Source of the DNA: Lachnospiraceae bacterium FE2018
GTDB lineage: Bacteria > Bacillota > Clostridia > Lachnospirales > Lachnospiraceae
Direction: 5' to 3'
Length of the DNA: 64,000 nucleotides
NCBI GenBank assembly: GCA_000702845.1
Contig: JNKK01000009.1
Location: forward strand, 1-64,000
Position 1 is the stretch's first letter. The number at the start of each line of letters is the position of its first letter. The notes below the pieces were generated by a model that saw only the letters and a list, made by a program, of their open reading frames with translations, made no database searches and was not told the origin of the DNA. Of this stretch, positions 61,401 to 64,000 are shown piece after piece. A program made the position numbers and the translations under genes.

Positions 61401-64000
61401 ATTTCCTTCCGGCGTGATTTCCACGTTGGTATCATAACCTGCGCAGTGATAGCCGGTATAGGAAACCGTCTGATCTACATTCCCCCCACCGCTTCTGGTA
61501 CCACGGATTCTGGCATTATAATAACGCGTTCCGGCAGAATCTCCATCCACGACCGAACTGCTTCCGTTACTTACCGCATTGGCGATGGATCCGACCGTTC
61601 CTGTTAGAGTAAAAGACTCGCCAAAGTCATAGTTCTTTTCTTTGCCTTCACCGGTGCCGCCGTTCTCTGCATAAGTATCCGTCATCCTTTCCTTCCACAC
61701 GATGACGGTATAGTTAGCAGTTCCCGCTTCTGTCCACTTTGCATATATAGTTGTATTATCCGTCAGTTCACCCCCAAAAGTAAACTCATTCCCGGGCGTA
61801 CAATCCTTATCTGTATACCAGCCGCCAAAGGTATAGCCAAGGCGCGTCATCTCTCCGGAAGGCTCCTGCGTCTGCTCCCCACTCTCTATGAACTGCGGCG
61901 CATTGTATGTAGCCCCTTTGCCATTCTCATCGAATACCAGCCAGTGCCCATAAGGAGCGTTCACAGACAACGTTACATCTCCATTGACTGTGATTTGTGT
62001 ACCGTTTGGATACGGAGCTTCTACGGTTTCCCCTTCATGTGTGGCAGACTGAATATTAGAAGCCCCAGCCGTAACATTCCAGCCCATAAATGCCTGCTCG
62101 GCTGTTTCGGGTGTATAATTCATACTGATTTCATATTCTGCCGAGTTATTGCCAAGAACTTTTACAATGCTATTCCCTAATATGATATCCGGTGTCTCAC
62201 CGATATAAGAGATGGTAATTGTTTTGACAATTTTTGCGTATATATTTAAGACGTCGCCTTCATGAATCTCCATCTGCTCCAAGTATGCTCTGACATCCTC
62301 GATCGTCTTTCCTTCTGTATCAATAGTATATGCTGAGCCATCTGTCGTATTAACCGTACTTATAACCCAACCGTCAAACAGTTCTTTATTAGCCAGCACA
62401 CCACATCCGGGATCGAAAACAATATCTGTAAGTTCTTCAGCTGTATCACCATTTTTTACAAACACTGTTGCAATCGGACTACCCGTATTTTTCCCATAGA
62501 AATTTACAGTTACACGGGACTCGTCTTCTTTTTCCCCGTCTCCGACAACAGCATATACAGAAAAACCAGTAGCATCAAAACTGACTACTTGCCCGGCAAC
62601 TTCCGAAGCCACAACAGATCCTTTGTCATCCTCATCCACAAAGTGAACCACACTAAGCTCTTCAGTACTGTTGTCTGCCAGTTCGATCCTGATTTCTACT
62701 ATTGTCCCTTCCGCCGGCTGATACTTCACACTAAGATCGTCCCTATCTACGATCTTAATATCAAACAGCCTGATATATCCGGTTGTGCCATTCGGCATGC
62801 CCAATGCATTCTCTGTGCTTGTCACATATGCATCATAATCAGAGGAGACTTCAGTGATCTCCTCTACAAACAGCTCTGCGTTTTCCGGAATCCCTGTCTC
62901 AGGCCCATATGTCGCAGTAATTCTATAATTATTTCCGTCGCTCGCCAGCACAGTCTTTTCAATGGTCGTTCCCACTAACGCATACACAGGCAGACTTTCA
63001 GCCGCAAAACTTACGCTCTCTGCCGCTTCCCCAGTATAATCCGTATCGATGACTTCCGTTTTTGCATCATCTGCCGGTACTTTTTTTGCGTTACCATCTC
63101 CCTGAAAATGGACTGCGTAAACTTCTTTGTTACTCTCATCAATATCACTTCCAAAGTCGACAGTTACATTGATCGTCTCTTGTGGCTGAACCGGATTCTC
63201 TTCTGCATCGTAAATAGTCAAGTCGAACAGACCCAGGAGATCCTGCGTCACGTGTGTCTCATTATCCAGTTTTTCTTCAACTGCTTTCGCTGCCTTTTTG
63301 CAGTATGTATCGTAATCCGTATCCTCTTCTGTAATGGCCTTCGCGACGAATTTTGCATCATCAGGGATATTGCCGCCGGCACCATATGAGACATGAAGAT
63401 CATAGGATGCACCAGAAACCGCAACGGTTTTCTCGATAATGACATCTGTAGTAATGTCGCTCTTCACGTCAGATTCATTCACATCCGCATGTTCAGCATC
63501 TGCAGACGGATCTGATTTCGGCGTTTCGTTATCATTCAGCTGATGCAAGTTAGATTTTCCGGTTCCGTCATTTGCTGTTTCTTCCACACGATAGCATCCC
63601 GCATCATGCTGATGAGCCAGCAGCTCTTTCTTTCCGCAGATCAAATGTTTTGGATCGCCGATAAGGATTTTGTTTCCTTCCGCATCGGTCTCATATTTAA
63701 CCCATCCCATTTTTTCCGGGCTTTCGTCCTTGGGGCCTTTTTCGTAGCAATCGATAGTATGTGTGTGCAGCTCAAGTTTGCCGCAGGCTGTAACTTTTTC
63801 TTTCGTATAGCAAGATTGGCTATGTATGTGACCTGCAGTTTCTTCTTTACCGCAAATCAATTCCCTTGCCATGCTGAAGCATTTGTCAGAATGCTCATGT
63901 TCTGATTTTCCGCAGGTCAGCTGACGTTCTGTCTTCTCAACCTGCTCATAGCAGCTGTCGCTATGACGGTGAATAACTGCTTCCTGAATCAACTCTCTTT
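58449..64000 (-). CDS. large LPXTG surface protein, 5' end outside window
   Basis: At least 1849 residues. The frame is open to the window edge with no plausible start, so the signal peptide and start lie to the right. From the N-terminal side: five HxHxxxC[YF] repeats separated by xCGK motifs (about 1-155); two related domains (about 185-345 and 345-490, each ending in SVYAVV- or PVYALV-like words); InlB-type repeats ending in IYAKW, VYAKW and LYAKW (from about 725, 1175, 1255 and 1490); a SpaA/Cna-B fold (about 1700-1760, GAVFTITIDGTNYTF, GSYTLTEST). Sortase signal LPSTGG with a membrane helix and RKRLKD tail ends the protein. It is anchored in the wall and is probably an adhesin. Confidence 0.9.
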   Translation of the reverse strand, partial: RELIQEAVIHRHSDSCYEQVEKTERQLTCGKSEHEHSDKCFSMARELICGKEETAGHIHSQSCYTKEKVTACGKLELHTHTIDCYEKGPKDESPEKMGWVKYETDAEGNKILIGDPKHLICGKKELLAHQHDAGCYRVEETANDGTGKSNLHQLNDNETPKSDPSADAEHADVNESDVKSDITTDVIIEKTVAVSGASYDLHVSYGAGGNIPDDAKFVAKAITEEDTDYDTYCKKAAKAVEEKLDNETHVTQDLLGLFDLTIYDAEENPVQPQETINVTVDFGSDIDESNKEVYAVHFQGDGNAKKVPADDAKTEVIDTDYTGEAAESVSFAAESLPVYALVGTTIEKTVLASDGNNYRITATYGPETGIPENAELFVEEITEVSSDYDAYVTSTENALGMPNGTTGYIRLFDIKIVDRDDLSVKYQPAEGTIVEIRIELADNSTEELSVVHFVDEDDKGSVVASEVAGQVVSFDATGFSVYAVVGDGEKEDESRVTVNFYGKNTGSPIATVFVKNGDTAEELTDIVFDPGCGVLANKELFDGWVISTVNTTDGSAYTIDTEGKTIEDVRAYLEQMEIHEGDVLNIYAKIVKTITISYIGETPDIILGNSIVKVLGNNSAEYEISMNYTPETAEQAFMGWNVTAGASNIQSATHEGETVEAPYPNGTQITVNGDVTLSVNAPYGHWLVFDENGKGATYNAPQFIESGEQTQEPSGEMTRLGYTFGGWYTDKDCTPGNEFTFGGELTDNTTIYAKWTEAGTANYTVIVWKERMTDTYAENGGTGEGKEKNYDFGESFTLTGTVGSIANAVSNGSSSVVDGDSAGTRYYNARIRGTRSGGGNVDQTVSYTGYHCAGYDTNVEITPEGNTVVNVYYDRNTVTYTFYTYGEISTTGAWWLCKENGEQIIQSGRNATSSTGIATRNGNQYSQYTGSVAYNDGRTYYYSTTGTCGGTSMREAHWEYVTSAGSQWNVYKEEIGLYGESLNWPTDTGIWWYENHNNTSGTGTRMTYKDAFLPLDNDMTVEYWGNTASASGTIHFWTQNVEGGDSYTDQVQVATGNANFSINDKFTGFYAYQYRTDNGAWRQVGDLDSSTGIYGSPVSYNSRLDIRYNRIKSSITFLDGSYFDGNGNRIEEDPQAEAFYTSPDYYYEADVRSYNKDGSDYYTPPEKAGYTFAGWYADDACTVQYDFKTMPASGITVYAKWVQHEYRVFLHPNVPESDTTLDWGSDDQEMNFRVSTGGTVSTPTGTRSGYKLIGWYLDEACTQVFDAEHYRLNDTSVTTPYDQSVDMTDEMNKYGNIVGEGTNSDAQNGRFWITKKLDLYAKWRAELIGAEGIGVKYDANGGSNAPKDTNLYLDNSDTVAQGATTPPDDTQQFLHWVLQTWDEDAGKYVDVEGGHNIIYPGESFTVLKSNAYVEELEGSTEDAPKYRYTVQLRAEYGPKDEPTPTHIWWFPNNVEEEWHDAIEADNSLQINESVIIPDPPTRDGYEFLGWARILEDISESRPGVGDAMPTGKVLDDLTDTDLFLTYHNAEGEGDGYYTAIIDGDPETVTKVAADERIPYHDLYAVWKKKTYKVTVEKNVSGLDDDINIPFVFKPQFEGLPSESAYSDYNSEFKLVGNLQGADIEEAGVTVHYNHVKEYLEVPYDTVFSITETPHSEFDVYEAYDIINADNEGENKSVIRADNGVEITVKGDIAVRINNTRKSQPVRVLKTELDGETPLGGAVFTITIDGTNYTFTSDEDGYLKNETITDGMINVPFGSYTLTESTPPDGYIAIESGVVFSVDSAGIHAAPYQVKEPSEDEDYYTIIIPNNPGVVLPSTGGCGVRWIYLLGLCMIMVGTLSLVVRKRLKD

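Overview
The window looks like the chromosome of a gut-type anaerobic Firmicute, most likely a Lachnospiraceae-like member of the Clostridia. This is an inference from gene content: RNase Y, YhaM, MutS2, RecU, ScpAB, an Asp23/DAK2 pair, a short HisG with HisZ, a sodium-pumping biotin decarboxylase operon, a bile salt hydrolase and an LPXTG surface protein with InlB-type repeats. Most genes lie on the minus strand.

Region 1 (1-9.3 kb) is an accessory island lying against the 3' end of rlmD. It holds two serine recombinases, a hybrid sensor kinase, a truncated DpdA/TGT-like gene, a bile salt hydrolase, probable IS21-type end repeats and a frameshifted sigma-factor relic. Three separated copies of the last codons of rlmD (HVETVV-like) sit inside the island in the same orientation as the real gene. 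Two of these are followed by a copy of an rlmD-type terminator and of a 21-bp direct repeat. The simplest reading is repeated (accretive) integration into the rlmD 3' end.

Region 2 (9.3-28.6 kb) is housekeeping: rlmD-yhaM, an HtrA-like protein that seems to have lost its catalytic triad, mutS2 followed by a response regulator, a CmpB-type membrane protein that separates the regulator from a histidine kinase, a HypE-like protein, a VanW protein, tRNA-Gly, rny, a YfcE-type phosphoesterase, rdgB, a THUMP-type rRNA methyltransferase and an ABC-F ATPase.

Region 3 (28.6-34 kb) is a five-gene operon coding for a membrane biotin decarboxylase. It has two kinds of carboxyltransferase (an acyl-CoA type and an OadA/5S type), so it resembles a transcarboxylase joined to a sodium pump.

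Region 4 (34-42.5 kb) holds scpB-scpA, a phosphoesterase, rpsU, alaS, tyrS (with its own promoter and a leader attenuator) and rnhA. Region 5 (41.4-47.1 kb) is a histidine operon, hisZ-hisG-hisD-hisB-hisIE. A tandem array of five 86-bp hairpin units sits between hisB and hisIE. The HisIE protein carries an extra HisA/HisF-like N-terminal half-barrel.

Region 6 (47.1-57.7 kb) holds recU, lepB, an RluA-type pseudouridine synthase, two conserved unknown proteins, coaD, rsmD, mgsA, a DUF6465-like Ala/Lys-rich protein, recG, a DAK2 protein, an Asp23 protein and, divergently, rpmB. Region 7 (57.7-64 kb) has an Lgt-like membrane protein and the 3' part of a very large LPXTG surface protein. That protein has tandem CGK...HxHxxxCY repeats and runs off the right edge.
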